64,000 nucleotides of DNA from Brevundimonas lutea (GCF_003704105.1 NZ_QUOQ01000004.1:372001-436000), one strand, 5' to 3'. Shown: positions 53,182 through 64,000, counted from the stretch's first letter. Numbers and translations: made by a program. The notes: a model not told the origin generated them from the letters alone.

Positions 53182-54642
53182 CTACTCCCCCGCAACATGC
53201 CAACGCCTCCCGGTGCGCGAAAGCAGCAGGTCGGCCTCGTCGGGCCCCCAGGTGCCGGGGTCGTAGGGTTGGGGCTTTAGATCGGCGTCGCCCCAGGCCT
53301 CGGCCACCTCGTCCACCCATTTCCAGGCCTGTTCGGCCTCGTCGCGGCGGACGAATAGGGTGGAATCTCCGTTCAGCGCATCCAGCAGCAGCCGTTCATA
53401 GGCGATGCGGCGACGCGGCGGCTTGGAGCCCTTGCCGTCCACACCCCAAGACAGGCTCATGCGGATCGACTGGAGCTGCATCTGGGCGTCCAGCCCCGGC
53501 CGCTTGTTCATGACGGTGAGGGAGATGTCCTCCTCGGGCTGGAGCTCGATGACCAGCCGGTTGTCGACCAGTTCGCCCCGGTCGCCCTGATCGAAGATCG
53601 AGTGGGGCACGCCCTTGAACTGGATGACGATCTCGGTGCGCTTTTCCGGCAGGCGCTTGCCGGTGCGCAGGAAGAAGGGAACGCCGGCCCAGCGCCAGTT
53701 GTCGATGTCGGCCCGCACGGCGACGAAGGTCTCGGTCTCCGAAGGCTGACCACGCTCCTGCTCATAGCTCTTGACCGACTGGCCTTCCGATTGTCCCGGC
53801 CCGTACTGTCCGCGCACCGTGACGCGCTCCGCCTCCTCCAACGTGATACGCCGCAGGGAGCGCAGGACCTTCACCTTTTCATTGCGCACCGAGTCCGGAT
53901 CGAGGTCCGAGGGCGGCTCCATGGCCACCAAACACAGCAGCTGCAGCATGTGGTTCTGGAGCATGTCGCGCAGCGCGCCGTACTCATCATAATACGGCCA
54001 GCGGTCCCCGATGCCGACGGTTTCGGCCACGGTGATCTGGACGTGGTCGATCGACAGGTTGTTCCACAGCGGCTCGAAAATCACGTTGCCGAAGCGCAGA
54101 GCGATCAGGTTCTGGACCGTCTCCTTGCCGAGGTAGTGGTCGATGCGGAAAACCTGGCTCTCGTCGAAAGCCTCGCGTACCGCCTCGTCGATCTCCAGGA
54201 AACTGACGAGGTCGCGGCCGACCGGCTTCTCAAGCACGATGCGGGTGCTGTCGCCGGTCATTCCGGCGGCGTGCAGGGCCTGAACGATCGGGGCGTAGAG
54301 CGAGGGCGAGACGGCGAGAAAATAGGTCAGGTCGTCTGAGCCGACCCGGGCCTTGAGGCTTTCGGCGCCGTCAGGCTTGGTGGCGTCCAGCGCGAGGTAA
54401 TCCAGACGCTTTTCGAACCGGGCGAAGACGGCCTCGTCCCAGAGGTCATCCTGGGCGGCGCGGCTGGAAACAGCCTTTCGCACCAGCGCAACATAGCCAT
54501 CGCGGCCGTCATCGCTGCGCGCCGCGCCGACGATCTTCAGCCCGTCCGGCAGCAGGCCGTCCTGTTCGAGGAAGTAGAGCGACGGCAACAGCATGCGCAT
54601 CGCCAGATCGCCGCCGCCGCCGAAGAGCACCAAGGCCGCCAT
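53182..54642 (-). CDS. zwf: Glucose-6-phosphate 1-dehydrogenase
   Basis: A 486-residue NADP(H)-linked enzyme, first step of the Entner-Doudoroff and pentose phosphate routes. The N-terminal LVLFGGGGDLAMRMLLPSL is the Rossmann motif (GxGDLAxR, with Gly replacing the usual Ala/Ser of GASGDLA). The substrate-binding FRIDHYLGKETVQNL (His, Lys) is complete, as is the KRLPEKRTEIVIQFK block. ATG 54642 has AAGGA six bases upstream. It is the first gene of the operon and is divergent from the cupin gene. Confidence 0.96.
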   Translation of the reverse strand: MAALVLFGGGGDLAMRMLLPSLYFLEQDGLLPDGLKIVGAARSDDGRDGYVALVRKAVSSRAAQDDLWDEAVFARFEKRLDYLALDATKPDGAESLKARVGSDDLTYFLAVSPSLYAPIVQALHAAGMTGDSTRIVLEKPVGRDLVSFLEIDEAVREAFDESQVFRIDHYLGKETVQNLIALRFGNVIFEPLWNNLSIDHVQITVAETVGIGDRWPYYDEYGALRDMLQNHMLQLLCLVAMEPPSDLDPDSVRNEKVKVLRSLRRITLEEAERVTVRGQYGPGQSEGQSVKSYEQERGQPSETETFVAVRADIDNWRWAGVPFFLRTGKRLPEKRTEIVIQFKGVPHSIFDQGDRGELVDNRLVIELQPEEDISLTVMNKRPGLDAQMQLQSIRMSLSWGVDGKGSKPPRRRIAYERLLLDALNGDSTLFVRRDEAEQAWKWVDEVAEAWGDADLKPQPYDPGTWGPDEADLLLSRTGRRWHVAGE

Positions 54643-54824
54643 GCGTTTCCTTTCCACCCGCGCCTGGTTCGGTGTTAGGCCGCCCGGCGGCGGGGGGCCA
54701 GCACCCCCACCCCGCGCTGAAACACCATGTTATGGCCGCGGTTGGCTAATCCGTGGCTCCGATCGGGGTTCCGGCGTGTGGCGGGACCGCAGCGCTGCTA
54801 GGCTGACGCCGCGAGGAGACGCCG

Positions 54825-55820
54825 ATGCACCCCATCGCCGAACGCGACGCCACTGCTCCGGAGGACTTCGCCGCCATTCGTCGCGCGGGCGAGCCGGTAG
54901 TTATGCGAAGGCTGGCGCGCGACTGGCCGCTGGTCGAAGCGGCGCGGCAAGGGCGGGCCCCGGACTGGCTGCGGAGCCACGCCACCGCTGATCCCGTGCC
55001 CTTCATGCGGGCCCCGTCCGAAGTCGAGGGACGGCTGCACTACGGCGAGGCGGTCGAAGGTCGGAACTTCAGCCAGGAAAGCGCGCCCCTGGCTGCCTAT
55101 CTGGATGCGCTGGAGGCGGAGGAGGTGCGTGAGCGGCCCGACGCCCTGGCGCTGCAGGGGATGCCGGCGTCGGAACGCGTGCCCCGGTTCGCCGAGACGC
55201 ACCGGCTGAACATCCTGCCGCCCCGGATCCCGCCGCGGCTGTGGATCGGCAATCGGGCCAAGGTGGCCATCCATCACGATCCGGCCGAGAACGTCGCGGT
55301 GGTGGCGGCGGGCCGCCGGCGGTTCACCCTGTTTCCGCCCGAGGCCGTCGGCGACCTCTACATGGGGCCGTTTCACGACACCCCGGCGGGGGTTCAGGTC
55401 AGCCTGGTCCACCTGACCCAGCCGGATCTGGAGCGTTATCCCCGGTTCGCGCAGGCGCTCGCAGTCGGGCTGGAGGCCGAACTGGAGCCCGGCGACGCCC
55501 TCTACATTCCGTTTCAGTGGTATCACCACGTTGAGGCGCTGGATGCGGTCAATGTGCTGGTCAACTACTGGTGGGACGCCGCGCCGCGCGGGCTGGGGTC
55601 GGCGTCGGACGCCATGCTGCACGGCCTGATGAGCCTCAGCACCCTGCCGCCGGATCAGCGGCGCGCCTGGCGCGCCATGTTCGACCACTATGTGTTCAGG
55701 CTGGACGGGGATCCGGCAGAGCATATCCCTGAGGCGGCACGCGGCGCCCTCACCTCGCCCACGCCGCAGAGCCTGGCCGCGATGCGTCGGGCGCTGATCG
55801 CAGCCCTGTCGAAGGATTAG
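54825..55820 (+). CDS. Cupin-8 / JmjC-like protein of TonB-linked loci
   Basis: A 331-residue protein of the cupin-8/JmjC superfamily, which includes Fe(II)/2-oxoglutarate oxygenases. It contains [30 protein letters not shown] (HxD iron-binding pair in HHD) and, later, [17 protein letters not shown] (the distal His). Related 'Pass1'-type proteins occur with halogenase-like flavoproteins and TonB receptors in Caulobacter and Xanthomonas carbohydrate loci. The substrate is unknown. GAGGAG lies 12 bases before the ATG. Its stop overlaps the halogenase-like gene's stop (TTAG, 55817-55820), so the genes are tail to tail and not one operon. Confidence 0.82.
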   Translation: MHPIAERDATAPEDFAAIRRAGEPVVMRRLARDWPLVEAARQGRAPDWLRSHATADPVPFMRAPSEVEGRLHYGEAVEGRNFSQESAPLAAYLDALEAEEVRERPDALALQGMPASERVPRFAETHRLNILPPRIPPRLWIGNRAKVAIHHDPAENVAVVAAGRRRFTLFPPEAVGDLYMGPFHDTPAGVQVSLVHLTQPDLERYPRFAQALAVGLEAELEPGDALYIPFQWYHHVEALDAVNVLVNYWWDAAPRGLGSASDAMLHGLMSLSTLPPDQRRAWRAMFDHYVFRLDGDPAEHIPEAARGALTSPTPQSLAAMRRALIAALSKD

Positions 55821-57313
55821 GCCGGGCAGACCCGCGCGACAAAGTCGGCGTGGCTGGGCATCACCGCCACGCACTTGCGGATCACCGCCTCGACGTTGCC
55901 GAGGTATTCGTCGATCTGCGCCGGTGTCTTGACGTCGACCAGGGGGTCGTAGCCGCGCGGAACGACGCCCTGACCGAGCAGCACCTGAATCCAGCTCTCC
56001 TCGGCGAACAGCTCTTCGTCCTCGCGGAAGATGCGGCCGTTGGCCTGGAACAGCTCAATCTTGCGCTCCAGGGTGTCGGGCACGTCCATTGTGCGGACAT
56101 AGTCCCAGAAGGGCGTGTCGTCACGCTCAGTCGCCTTGTAGTGCAGGATGATGAAGTCGCGGATGCGCTCGTACTCGAAATCGCTCTGACGGTTGAACTC
56201 GGCGATGTTGGCAGGGTCGAAGCCGGCGTCGGGCAACAGCCTCACCAGCCGGATGATCGACGACTGGATCAGGTGGATCGAGGTCGATTCCAGCGGCTCG
56301 AGGAAGCCCGAGGCCAGACCGACGGCGACGCAGTTCTTGTTCCAGATCTGCTTCCGCTTGCCGGTGACGAAACGCAGGCGGTTGGGCTCGGCCAGCTGCT
56401 CGCCATCCAGATTGGCCAGCAGGGTCGCCTCGGCCGTCGCGTCGTCGGTGAAGCGGCTGGAATAGACGTGGCCGTTGCCGGTGCGATGCTGCAACGGGAT
56501 GCGCCACTGCCAGCCGGCCTCGCGCGCCGTGGCGCGGGTGTAGGGGGTGAAGGGCTCGGTGCGGGCGCAGGGCACGGCCATGGCCCTGTCGCAGGGCAGC
56601 CAGTGGGTCCAGTCCTCGTAGCCCGTCTTCATCGCCTGTTCGATGATCAGGCCGCGAAAGCCCGAGCAGTCGATGAACAGGTCGGCCTCCAGGGTCTGGC
56701 CGTCCTCCAGCGTGACCGATCGGACGAAGCCGGTTTCCCCGTCCAGGGCGACATCGGCGACCTTGCCCTCGCGGCGGACCACGCCGCGGTCCTCGGCGAA
56801 GCCGCGCAGGAACTTGGCATAGAGGCCGGCGTCGAAATGGAAGGCGTAGCCGATGTGGCCGAGCGGCGAATCCTTCATCTTCGGATCGGCCCGCATGAAG
56901 CGGTTTTCCAGCGCGGCGGCGGTGTTGATCGAATAGGCGGCGAAGTCGGAGGCCCGTCCCTCGGCCCGGGCCTTGAGCCAGAACTGGTGGCACCGCAGCC
57001 ATTCCAGATTGCGACCAATGACGCCGAAGCCGTGGATGTAGCTGTCGCCCTTCTTCCACCAGTCGACGAACTGGATGCCCAGTTTGAAGCTGCCCTGGGT
57101 GCGGCGCATGAAGTCGTTTTCGTCGAGCTCAAGCAGCTCGTTGAACTTCTTGATGGCCGGGATGGTGGCCTCGCCGACCCCGACCGTGCCGATGGCCTCG
57201 GACTCGACCAGGGTGATGGCGTAGCGGCCCTTGAACAGCTTGGACAGCAGGGCCGCCGTCATCCAACCGGCCGTGCCGCCGCCGACAATCAGGATGGACT
57301 GAAGCTGGCGCAT
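55817..57313 (-). CDS. Tryptophan-halogenase-like flavoprotein
   Basis: A 498-residue flavin-dependent halogenase-family protein. The FAD loop [17 protein letters not shown] and the family motif WxWxIP ([16 protein letters not shown]) are both present, as is [16 protein letters not shown]. Family members oxidise halide with FADH2 and need a flavin reductase, which is not next door. The TonB-locus proteins of this type are a separate branch from antibiotic halogenases, and whether they halogenate tryptophan is doubtful. It lies 23 bases downstream of the GH3 gene on the same strand, so it is probably in the TonB receptor operon. Confidence 0.9.
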   Translation of the reverse strand: MRQLQSILIVGGGTAGWMTAALLSKLFKGRYAITLVESEAIGTVGVGEATIPAIKKFNELLELDENDFMRRTQGSFKLGIQFVDWWKKGDSYIHGFGVIGRNLEWLRCHQFWLKARAEGRASDFAAYSINTAAALENRFMRADPKMKDSPLGHIGYAFHFDAGLYAKFLRGFAEDRGVVRREGKVADVALDGETGFVRSVTLEDGQTLEADLFIDCSGFRGLIIEQAMKTGYEDWTHWLPCDRAMAVPCARTEPFTPYTRATAREAGWQWRIPLQHRTGNGHVYSSRFTDDATAEATLLANLDGEQLAEPNRLRFVTGKRKQIWNKNCVAVGLASGFLEPLESTSIHLIQSSIIRLVRLLPDAGFDPANIAEFNRQSDFEYERIRDFIILHYKATERDDTPFWDYVRTMDVPDTLERKIELFQANGRIFREDEELFAEESWIQVLLGQGVVPRGYDPLVDVKTPAQIDEYLGNVEAVIRKCVAVMPSHADFVARVCPA

Positions 57314-57336
57314 GACGGGCCCTCGCGTGCGATCCC

Positions 57337-59298
<1,962 letters not shown>

Positions 59299-59390
59299 GG
59301 GGCGGTCTTTCTCAGGCTCTGGTCGAACAGACAGGCGTCAGGGACAGGCGCGAACACCGGCGTCGGAGGGTCGTCACAGCTCGCGCCGCG

Positions 59391-62318
59391 TCAGAAGCGG
59401 TAATTGACGCCGATCAGGAACTGGCGACCGTATTCTTCGTAGGTCTCGGGCAGAACCGCGCCGTCGGCCGTCGTGGTGCCCCCGGCATCGAGCCCCAGCC
59501 GGGTCCGATAAGGCGAGTTGGTCAGATTGTTGATTTGGAACAGAATCCCCAATCCCTCCGCCGGCCCGTCCTGGAAGGTATAGCCGATCTGGGCGTCGAC
59601 CTGTTCATCGTCGAGGATTTCAGTGAACCCGCGATTGGTGAACAGCTGAACCACCTCTCCCTTGAACGCCTCGCGGAAGCGCTTGGAGATGCGGGCCTGG
59701 AAGCCGTTTCGCTCGTAGTAGGCCGTGGCGTTGTAGACGAAGCCTGACAGACCCGGGATGCGAACCGGCGCCTGCTCGTCGGCGCTGGCGTTCAGATCGC
59801 TCTCGGTCCAGGACGCCGAGCCGATGAAGCCGAGGCCCGTCAGCGGCTCCCAGAGATTTCCCAGGTCGATCGCGCCGGACAGTTCGATACCCTTGACCGT
59901 GCCCCCGTTGCCGTTGGCGGGCAGGCTGATCGAGCCGATCGGATCGATGACGACCCCCTGCTCATCGACCAGGTTCTGGCCGATGACCGGCAGCGGGATG
60001 CCCGAGAAATCGAACTCACGCGTCTGGGTGTAAATGTAGGTATCCAGATCCTTGTAGAAGCCCGCGATCGACAGATAGGTCGTGGCGTCCACGTACCATT
60101 CGTACGCCAGATCGAACGCATCCGCCCGCCACGGCTCCAGTTGAGGGTTCCCGCCGGAGGCGGACCAGGGATTGACCACCTCGCCCGGCGAGCAGCCGTC
60201 GCTGTCGGAGCAAACCAGACCATTGAACCCAGGCGTCACATTGGCGCGCATCTCATCCATGCGTGGGCGCGCCATCGTCTTGGACGCCGCGAACCGCACC
60301 CGGTGCCCTCCTCCTAGATCGTAGATCAGGTTCAGGCTGGGGAGCACGTCGGTGTAGTCGGCGCCGTCGGTGATCGCTGTGGGAACGACCGGTGTGCCCG
60401 GTTCAAGCGCGTTGATAACGACGCCGCTGGACTCCTGCGACTGATCGACGATCTGCAGGCCGACGTTGCCTCTCCAGCGCCCCCATTCGAATTCGGCCTT
60501 GCCGAAGTAGGTCACAACCTCTTCTTCGATATCCCAATTCTTGTCGAAGAAGTTGGCGTCCAGTATCGGCGCCTGTCGCCAATAGACATCAAGAGCGCGC
60601 GACAGGTCATAGCTGAGAACGTCGCCGAACCCTGCGAAATCAAGAGACGTCGGATCAACGAGGTATTCCGGCGCGACCAGAATCTGCTGGCGGCCGTTGA
60701 GGAGGAACAGGTCGAAATCATCGACGCGCTTGGTCTTGTTTCGATTGGCCAGATTGACGCCTACGGTCACCCGATTGAGGACCCCGTCAAAGTCGCGCTG
60801 ACCCTTCAGATCGACCGAATAGATACTCTCTTCCACGTCCGGAAAACGGATCGAGCCGTCGTGGCCCCAGCCGCCCCATGGCGCGCGGTCGCCCAGGGAA
60901 ACCTGAGAGGCGTCAGCGTAGTCGAGCCCCTCGGAATAGATGGGGAAGTCGTCGCCGGCGCTGGAGTGATCGAAGTCGATACTGTCGCGATCGCGCCCGA
61001 TGTCCGCTCCCGTCGTGCCGACGCCGCCCACCCCCAGGCCGTGGCCGGAATAGGTTTCCGCGATCGCCTCGCGACGCTCGTTGGACGAGTAGGACAGGTC
61101 GGCGATCAGGCGCGTCCGATCGTCGAGTTCGTACTCGGTGTTTAGGCCGGCCGAGAACAGCTCGTCTTCGCGGGTGTTGTAGTCGTTGCGGATGATCGGC
61201 ACCGCGTTGTTGAACGTCCCGCTCTCTCCAAAGGGAGAGCCGCCGCGATCAACGACATTCACGCCACGGAAATTACCTGAATCCGCCCAGGCGTTGGAGA
61301 ACCACTGCACGCCCCGCATGGTCTCTTCCTGGTCGAACTTGGAATAGTACAGATCCAGGACGGTGCTGAGACGGTCATTGGGGCGCCACTCGAGGATGCC
61401 GATAAAGGCGTCGCGCGTATTCAGCCGAGAGGTAGCGAAAATCTCCTGGCCGTTCATCAAAAGGGCGTTGTCGGCGGTGTCGGGGGTCACCGATTCCGGA
61501 GAGCAGGGGTTCTCGGGCGTCGGCTCACAGACGCCGCCGAAGGTTTCGTATCCGTACGCCTTGAAGTGCCGGTTCTGCGACGGGCTGTCCAGGTGCGCAT
61601 AACCGAGCGCCAACCCGACCGTGCCGTCGAGGAACTGGTCGATGTAACTGATCGAGAAGCGTCCGCCGTAGCTGCGGACATCGTCATTCAGGCCGCCGTC
61701 TTCGAGGAATTCGGTGCGCGCGTTCACGGCGATGACGCGTTCGCTGAACGTCAGGGGGCGCACGGTTCGCAGATCCGCCGTGCCCGACAGGCCGAACCCC
61801 GACAATTCGGCGTCGGGAGTCTTGTAGATCACCACGCCGCTGAGCAGTTCGGACGGATACTGGTCGAACTCCACCGCACGATTGTCGCCGGACGAGGCCT
61901 GCTGGCGGCCGTTGAGGAGAGTGGTGGTGAAGTCGGGGGCCAGGCCGCGGATCGAGATGACCTGGGCGCGACCGTTGACCCGCTGAGCCGCCAGGCCCGG
62001 CAGCCGCGCGATGGACTCGGCGATGGAGACGTCGGGCAACTTGCCGATGTCCTCGGCCGAGACGGCTTCGACGATCGAGGTCTCGTTGCGCTTCAGGCTG
62101 ATCGAATCGGCCAGGCCCCGTCGGATGCCGGTGACCACGATCTCTTCAAGTTCGGTGGCTTCTTCCTCATCGCCCGGCGGCGGGACGGCCGCTTCCTGAG
62201 CGATGGCTGCGGCCGGCAGAGCCGCCACGATGGCCATCGCCGACACCGTCGAGCACAGGGTGGCGGTCCGCGCCCCCCGACCGTTAAGCACGGCGCGATC
62301 CAGAACTGGTCGACGCAT
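59391..62318 (-). CDS. TonB-dependent outer-membrane receptor
   Basis: A 975-residue receptor. The signal peptide is long (about 40 residues, cut near AIAQEA). A TonB box EEIVVTGIRR is at about residues 58-67. The plug domain has SIVEAVSAEDIGKLPDVSIAESIARLPGLAAQRVNGRAQVISIRGLAPDFTTTLLNGR. A 22-strand barrel follows, ending in FLIGVNYRF with a terminal Phe. The plug pattern is that of TonB receptors for sugars in Caulobacter and Xanthomonas. GH3 and halogenase-like genes follow on the same strand. GGAGGG lies about six bases before ATG 62318. A LacI-type operator is 94 bases upstream. Confidence 0.95.
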   Translation of the reverse strand: MRRPVLDRAVLNGRGARTATLCSTVSAMAIVAALPAAAIAQEAAVPPPGDEEEATELEEIVVTGIRRGLADSISLKRNETSIVEAVSAEDIGKLPDVSIAESIARLPGLAAQRVNGRAQVISIRGLAPDFTTTLLNGRQQASSGDNRAVEFDQYPSELLSGVVIYKTPDAELSGFGLSGTADLRTVRPLTFSERVIAVNARTEFLEDGGLNDDVRSYGGRFSISYIDQFLDGTVGLALGYAHLDSPSQNRHFKAYGYETFGGVCEPTPENPCSPESVTPDTADNALLMNGQEIFATSRLNTRDAFIGILEWRPNDRLSTVLDLYYSKFDQEETMRGVQWFSNAWADSGNFRGVNVVDRGGSPFGESGTFNNAVPIIRNDYNTREDELFSAGLNTEYELDDRTRLIADLSYSSNERREAIAETYSGHGLGVGGVGTTGADIGRDRDSIDFDHSSAGDDFPIYSEGLDYADASQVSLGDRAPWGGWGHDGSIRFPDVEESIYSVDLKGQRDFDGVLNRVTVGVNLANRNKTKRVDDFDLFLLNGRQQILVAPEYLVDPTSLDFAGFGDVLSYDLSRALDVYWRQAPILDANFFDKNWDIEEEVVTYFGKAEFEWGRWRGNVGLQIVDQSQESSGVVINALEPGTPVVPTAITDGADYTDVLPSLNLIYDLGGGHRVRFAASKTMARPRMDEMRANVTPGFNGLVCSDSDGCSPGEVVNPWSASGGNPQLEPWRADAFDLAYEWYVDATTYLSIAGFYKDLDTYIYTQTREFDFSGIPLPVIGQNLVDEQGVVIDPIGSISLPANGNGGTVKGIELSGAIDLGNLWEPLTGLGFIGSASWTESDLNASADEQAPVRIPGLSGFVYNATAYYERNGFQARISKRFREAFKGEVVQLFTNRGFTEILDDEQVDAQIGYTFQDGPAEGLGILFQINNLTNSPYRTRLGLDAGGTTTADGAVLPETYEEYGRQFLIGVNYRF

Positions 62319-62336
62319 GAGGTCCCTCCCCCGAAT

Positions 62337-62363
62337 GTTTCCCCGGCGAGTGGATCATCGTCC
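62337..62363 (-). promoter_or_regulatory. Leader element shared with GH3 gene (copy B)
   Basis: Minus-strand GGACGATGATCC (62352-62363) is followed by ACT CGCCGGGGAAAC, matching copy A at 44567-44592 at nearly every base. On the plus strand the region also forms an 8-bp hairpin CGAGTGGA-TCATCG-TCCACTCG (62347-62368). It lies 19-45 bases before the TonB receptor start codon, probably inside the 5' leader. Confidence 0.5.
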
Positions 62364-62411
62364 ACTCGTCCACTTTTGAACGCCGCCCGATCCCGCTCTC
62401 CCGACCCGGGC

Positions 62412-62425
62412 TGGAAGCGCTTCCA
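62412..62425. promoter_or_regulatory. LacI-family operator upstream of TonB receptor
   Basis: TGGAAGCGCTTCCA is a perfect 14-bp palindrome with the central CG of LacI/GalR-family sites. It fits the AAGCGCTT core used by several sugar repressors. It lies 94-107 bases upstream of the receptor start codon. The regulator gene is not in the window. Confidence 0.65.
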
Positions 62426-62483
62426 ATGGCTAACTCACCTTGGACCTTCGCGCAATCGACAAAACGCGAGCAGCAGGATCAGC

Positions 62484-62512
62484 AAAACGCCCGACGTCGC
62501 AGACGCCGGGCG
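62484..62512 (-). terminator. Rho-independent terminator of small membrane protein gene
   Basis: On the minus strand an 11-bp stem with one mismatch (CGCCCGGCGTC / GACGTCGGGCG) and a TGC loop runs into TTTT. It lies 24 bases beyond the stop of the gene at 62536. Confidence 0.8.
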
Positions 62513-62535
62513 CAAAAGGCCGGACTTCAAGAGGC

Positions 62536-62892
62536 TCAGGCGGCGGGCGGCGTCTCCATCGGGGCGTTCACATTCGGCGCCTCACCGGTCGGAGGATTTG
62601 TCGGCTGGCCTTCCGCTGTGGTCGGCGCATCGGCCGAGGGCGGCGACATGGCGTCGCCTTCAAACTCGGCCGCCACTTGGGCCTGACCGGCCGGGGTGTT
62701 GTCTGTCTCGGCGATCTCTCCCTGGGTCAGCGCCCAGAAGCCGAGCAGGACGGCGGCCGCCAAGGCCACCGAGACAACGAGCAGGATCAGGATGCGATTG
62801 CCCTTGCGCCCGCCGCGAACGTACTGGGCCTCGACGGGCTGGCCCTGATGCACGGGATCGGTGGCGCGGGAGTGGGGGTCGTCGTGGGTCAT
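62536..62892 (-). CDS. Small bitopic membrane protein, unknown function
   Basis: A 118-residue protein. A hydrophilic N-terminus with GGRKGNR is followed by one membrane helix (ILILLVVSVALAAAVLLGFWAL, about residues 34-55) and a disordered, acidic Pro/Ala/Thr-rich tail that would lie in the periplasm. I recognise no family. It has its own terminator. It is separated from the TonB receptor by the operator and leader, so it is probably transcribed on its own. Confidence 0.7.
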   Translation of the reverse strand: MTHDDPHSRATDPVHQGQPVEAQYVRGGRKGNRILILLVVSVALAAAVLLGFWALTQGEIAETDNTPAGQAQVAAEFEGDAMSPPSADAPTTAEGQPTNPPTGEAPNVNAPMETPPAA

Positions 62893-62950
62893 GCGCGGGA
62901 GCGGTCCTGAACTGGGCGATGGGATCGAGCCTCGTCAACGCTGGTCGAGC

Positions 62951-62976
62951 TTGGCCGTTCCCCGACCAACTAATTC
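62951..62976 (+). promoter_or_regulatory. Candidate housekeeping promoter for putative small RNA
   Basis: TTGGCCG (62951-62957) and ACTAATTC (62969-62976), 11 bases apart, resemble the Caulobacter sigma-73 consensus (TTGACGS, 10-14 bases, GCTANAWC) with two mismatches in each box. No forward gene lies within 240 bases. Confidence 0.3.
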
Positions 62977-62981
62977 GCCTG

Positions 62982-63140
62982 GCGCGGGAACCGGTGTCGA
63001 CAACCGCCGTTGTGGGAAAGCGAAGGCGGCGACGCCCCCCCCGACTCGCGGATCGGTATCCCCGATCCCCTCGCCTTCGCAATCATTCTCGACGATGCCC
63101 CTTCGGCGGCGGAGCCTTCAGGCCCGCCGCCGTTTCTTTT
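62982..63140 (+). ncRNA. Putative structured small RNA
   Basis: This is part of a 331-base gap (62893-63223) without a convincing gene. GCGAAGGCG (63020-63028) pairs with CGCCTTCGC (63072-63080), enclosing a GATCGG/CCGATC hairpin (63051-63067). The region ends with a strong intrinsic terminator. A promoter-like sequence lies just upstream. About 155 bases would be transcribed. I do not recognise it as 6S, SRP or tmRNA. Confidence 0.3.
63104..63140 (+). terminator. Intrinsic terminator with no upstream gene
   Basis: Inverted repeat CGGCGGCGG(A)GCCT / AGGCCCGCCGCCG (63104-63117 and 63120-63132), about 11-12 pairs with one bulge, is followed by TTTCTTTT. No forward coding sequence precedes it, so it would end an untranslated transcript. 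Confidence 0.7.
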
Positions 63141-63223
63141 CGGCTGTGACCCCGGGCTCGACAGGGCGGTGACTGTCCCCCAAGAGTGAGTGCGTTCACC
63201 ATCAGGACGGACGGGAGGCGATC

Positions 63224-64000
63224 ATGGCCAGGACCAACCGGCAATGGGTGCTGCGGCAGCGGCCCAAAGGCATGATACAGGACGGCGATCTGGAACTGGT
63301 CGAGAGCCCCGTCCCGGATCTGGCCGAGAACGAGGTGCTGGTCCGCACCGTCTATCTGTCGCTGGACCCCACCAACCGGACGTGGATGAACGACGCCGAG
63401 GGCTATCTCCCGCCGGTGGGCCTGGGCGAGGTGATGCGCGGCCTGACCCTGGGCGTGGTGGAGGAGAGCCGGTCCGACCGGTTCAAGGTCGGCGACGTGG
63501 TCACGCCCCTATCGGGCGGATGGGCGGATTACGCCGTTGTTCCCGCCGAGGGTCTGCGGCCCGTGCACCGCGCGCCGGGCCTGCCCCTGACGGCCAATCT
63601 GAGCGTGCTCGGCATGACCGGGCTGACCGCCTATTTCGGCGTGACCGACGTGCTGAAGCCCCAGGCGGGCGAAACTCTGGTGATCTCGGCGGCGGCGGGC
63701 GCCGTCGGCTCGATCGCCGGGCAAGTAGCCAAGCAGAAGGGCGCGCGCGTGCTTGGCATCGCCGGCGGACCGGAGAAATGCGCCTGGCTGACCGACGAAC
63801 TCGGGTTTGATGCGGCCATCGACTACAAGGGCGAGGACGTGGGCGCGGCGCTGGACCGTCTGGCCCCCGACGGCGTCGAGATGAATTTCGAGAATGTCGG
63901 CGGCGACATCATGATCGCGGTGTTCAATCGCCTTAAAACCCATGGCCGCATGGCCGTCTGTGGCCTGATCTCGAGCTATAACGCCACGCGCATGCCGCCG
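63224..64000 (+). CDS. MDR-superfamily NADP-dependent oxidoreductase, 3' truncated
   Basis: A frame open to the window edge, 259 codons so far. GGGAGG lies five to six bases before ATG 63224. The translation begins ARTNRQWVLRQRPKGMIQ and continues VYLSLDPTNRTWMND, then a cofactor loop SAAAGAVGSIAGQVAKQKGARVLGIAGGPEKC (AAxGxVG). These are features of the zinc-free medium-chain reductase family of prostaglandin reductase / CurA-type enzymes, which reduce alpha,beta-unsaturated carbonyls. About 80 residues of the C-terminus are outside the window. Confidence 0.92.
   Translation, partial: MARTNRQWVLRQRPKGMIQDGDLELVESPVPDLAENEVLVRTVYLSLDPTNRTWMNDAEGYLPPVGLGEVMRGLTLGVVEESRSDRFKVGDVVTPLSGGWADYAVVPAEGLRPVHRAPGLPLTANLSVLGMTGLTAYFGVTDVLKPQAGETLVISAAAGAVGSIAGQVAKQKGARVLGIAGGPEKCAWLTDELGFDAAIDYKGEDVGAALDRLAPDGVEMNFENVGGDIMIAVFNRLKTHGRMAVCGLISSYNATRMPP

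Noticed and set aside
54746..54768. GCTAATCC as a -10 box for the cupin gene
   Set aside because: No matching -35 box at the proper distance.
62982..63140. Identity of the candidate RNA as 6S or SRP RNA
   Set aside because: Size fits 6S, but I could not form a central bubble with a closing stem, and the SRP GGAAG/AGCA loop pattern is missing.

Overview
The window is high-GC DNA with dense, often overlapping genes. It most resembles a Caulobacteraceae chromosome, probably Brevundimonas. This rests on the zwf-pgl-edd-glk Entner-Doudoroff operon, the divergent bolA / J-domain pair, TonB receptors linked to tryptophan-halogenase-like and cupin proteins, and a LacI-type operator. The genus is an inference. 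I saw no phage, insertion sequence or CRISPR.

Layout. 1-9.6 kb is housekeeping: a truncated DUF2007-like membrane protein, a Bcr/CflA-type MFS exporter, tRNA-Lys, an Hpt-like protein, metG, glutathione reductase, an Lrp-type ligand-binding protein, an arylformamidase-like hydrolase, KDPG aldolase and a large family 2 glycosyltransferase. 9.7-11.3 kb holds a SleB-type hydrolase and a sulfotransferase. 11.4-24.9 kb is a nearly complete type II secretion system in four blocks: J-K-L forward, G-H reverse, M-C-D forward and E-...-F-I reverse. Between gspE and gspF, in overlapping reading frames, lie a methyltransferase, a sulfotransferase and a glycosyltransferase. 25-26.5 kb is a secreted protein with a promoter and terminator of its own. 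26.9-33.9 kb is a surface-glycan cluster: a RgpF-like protein, a sulfotransferase with an extra C-terminal module, and a divergent multi-domain glycosyltransferase that seems to start at CTG.

33.9-41.9 kb is mixed: M1 peptidase lipoprotein, hybrid histidine kinase, BolA, J-protein, membrane protein, CAT tRNA, SIMPL protein, retropepsin-like protease and a GreA-type factor. 42-44.5 kb is a secreted GH3 enzyme. 44.8-49.4 kb has an RcnB-like protein, MscS channel, threonine aldolase, an unrecognised protein with glycosyltransferase-like motifs, and rimM. 49.4-54.6 kb is the Entner-Doudoroff operon. 54.8-62.3 kb is a carbohydrate-uptake type locus: cupin, halogenase-like flavoprotein, lipoprotein GH3 and TonB receptor. 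The end holds a small membrane protein, a possible structured small RNA and the start of an MDR oxidoreductase.

How the parts may fit together. The TonB receptor and GH3 enzymes would take up and hydrolyse beta-linked oligosaccharides. Sugars would then flow through Glk, Zwf, Pgl and Edd, with the KDPG aldolase encoded 40 kb away. The TonB receptor and the 42-44 kb GH3 gene share a 5' leader and upstream LacI-like sites, so they may be co-regulated. The secretion system, three sulfotransferases and several glycosyltransferases point to heavy investment in a modified cell surface. Two ~107-bp REP-like inverted-pair elements lie at 9.6 and 53.1 kb.
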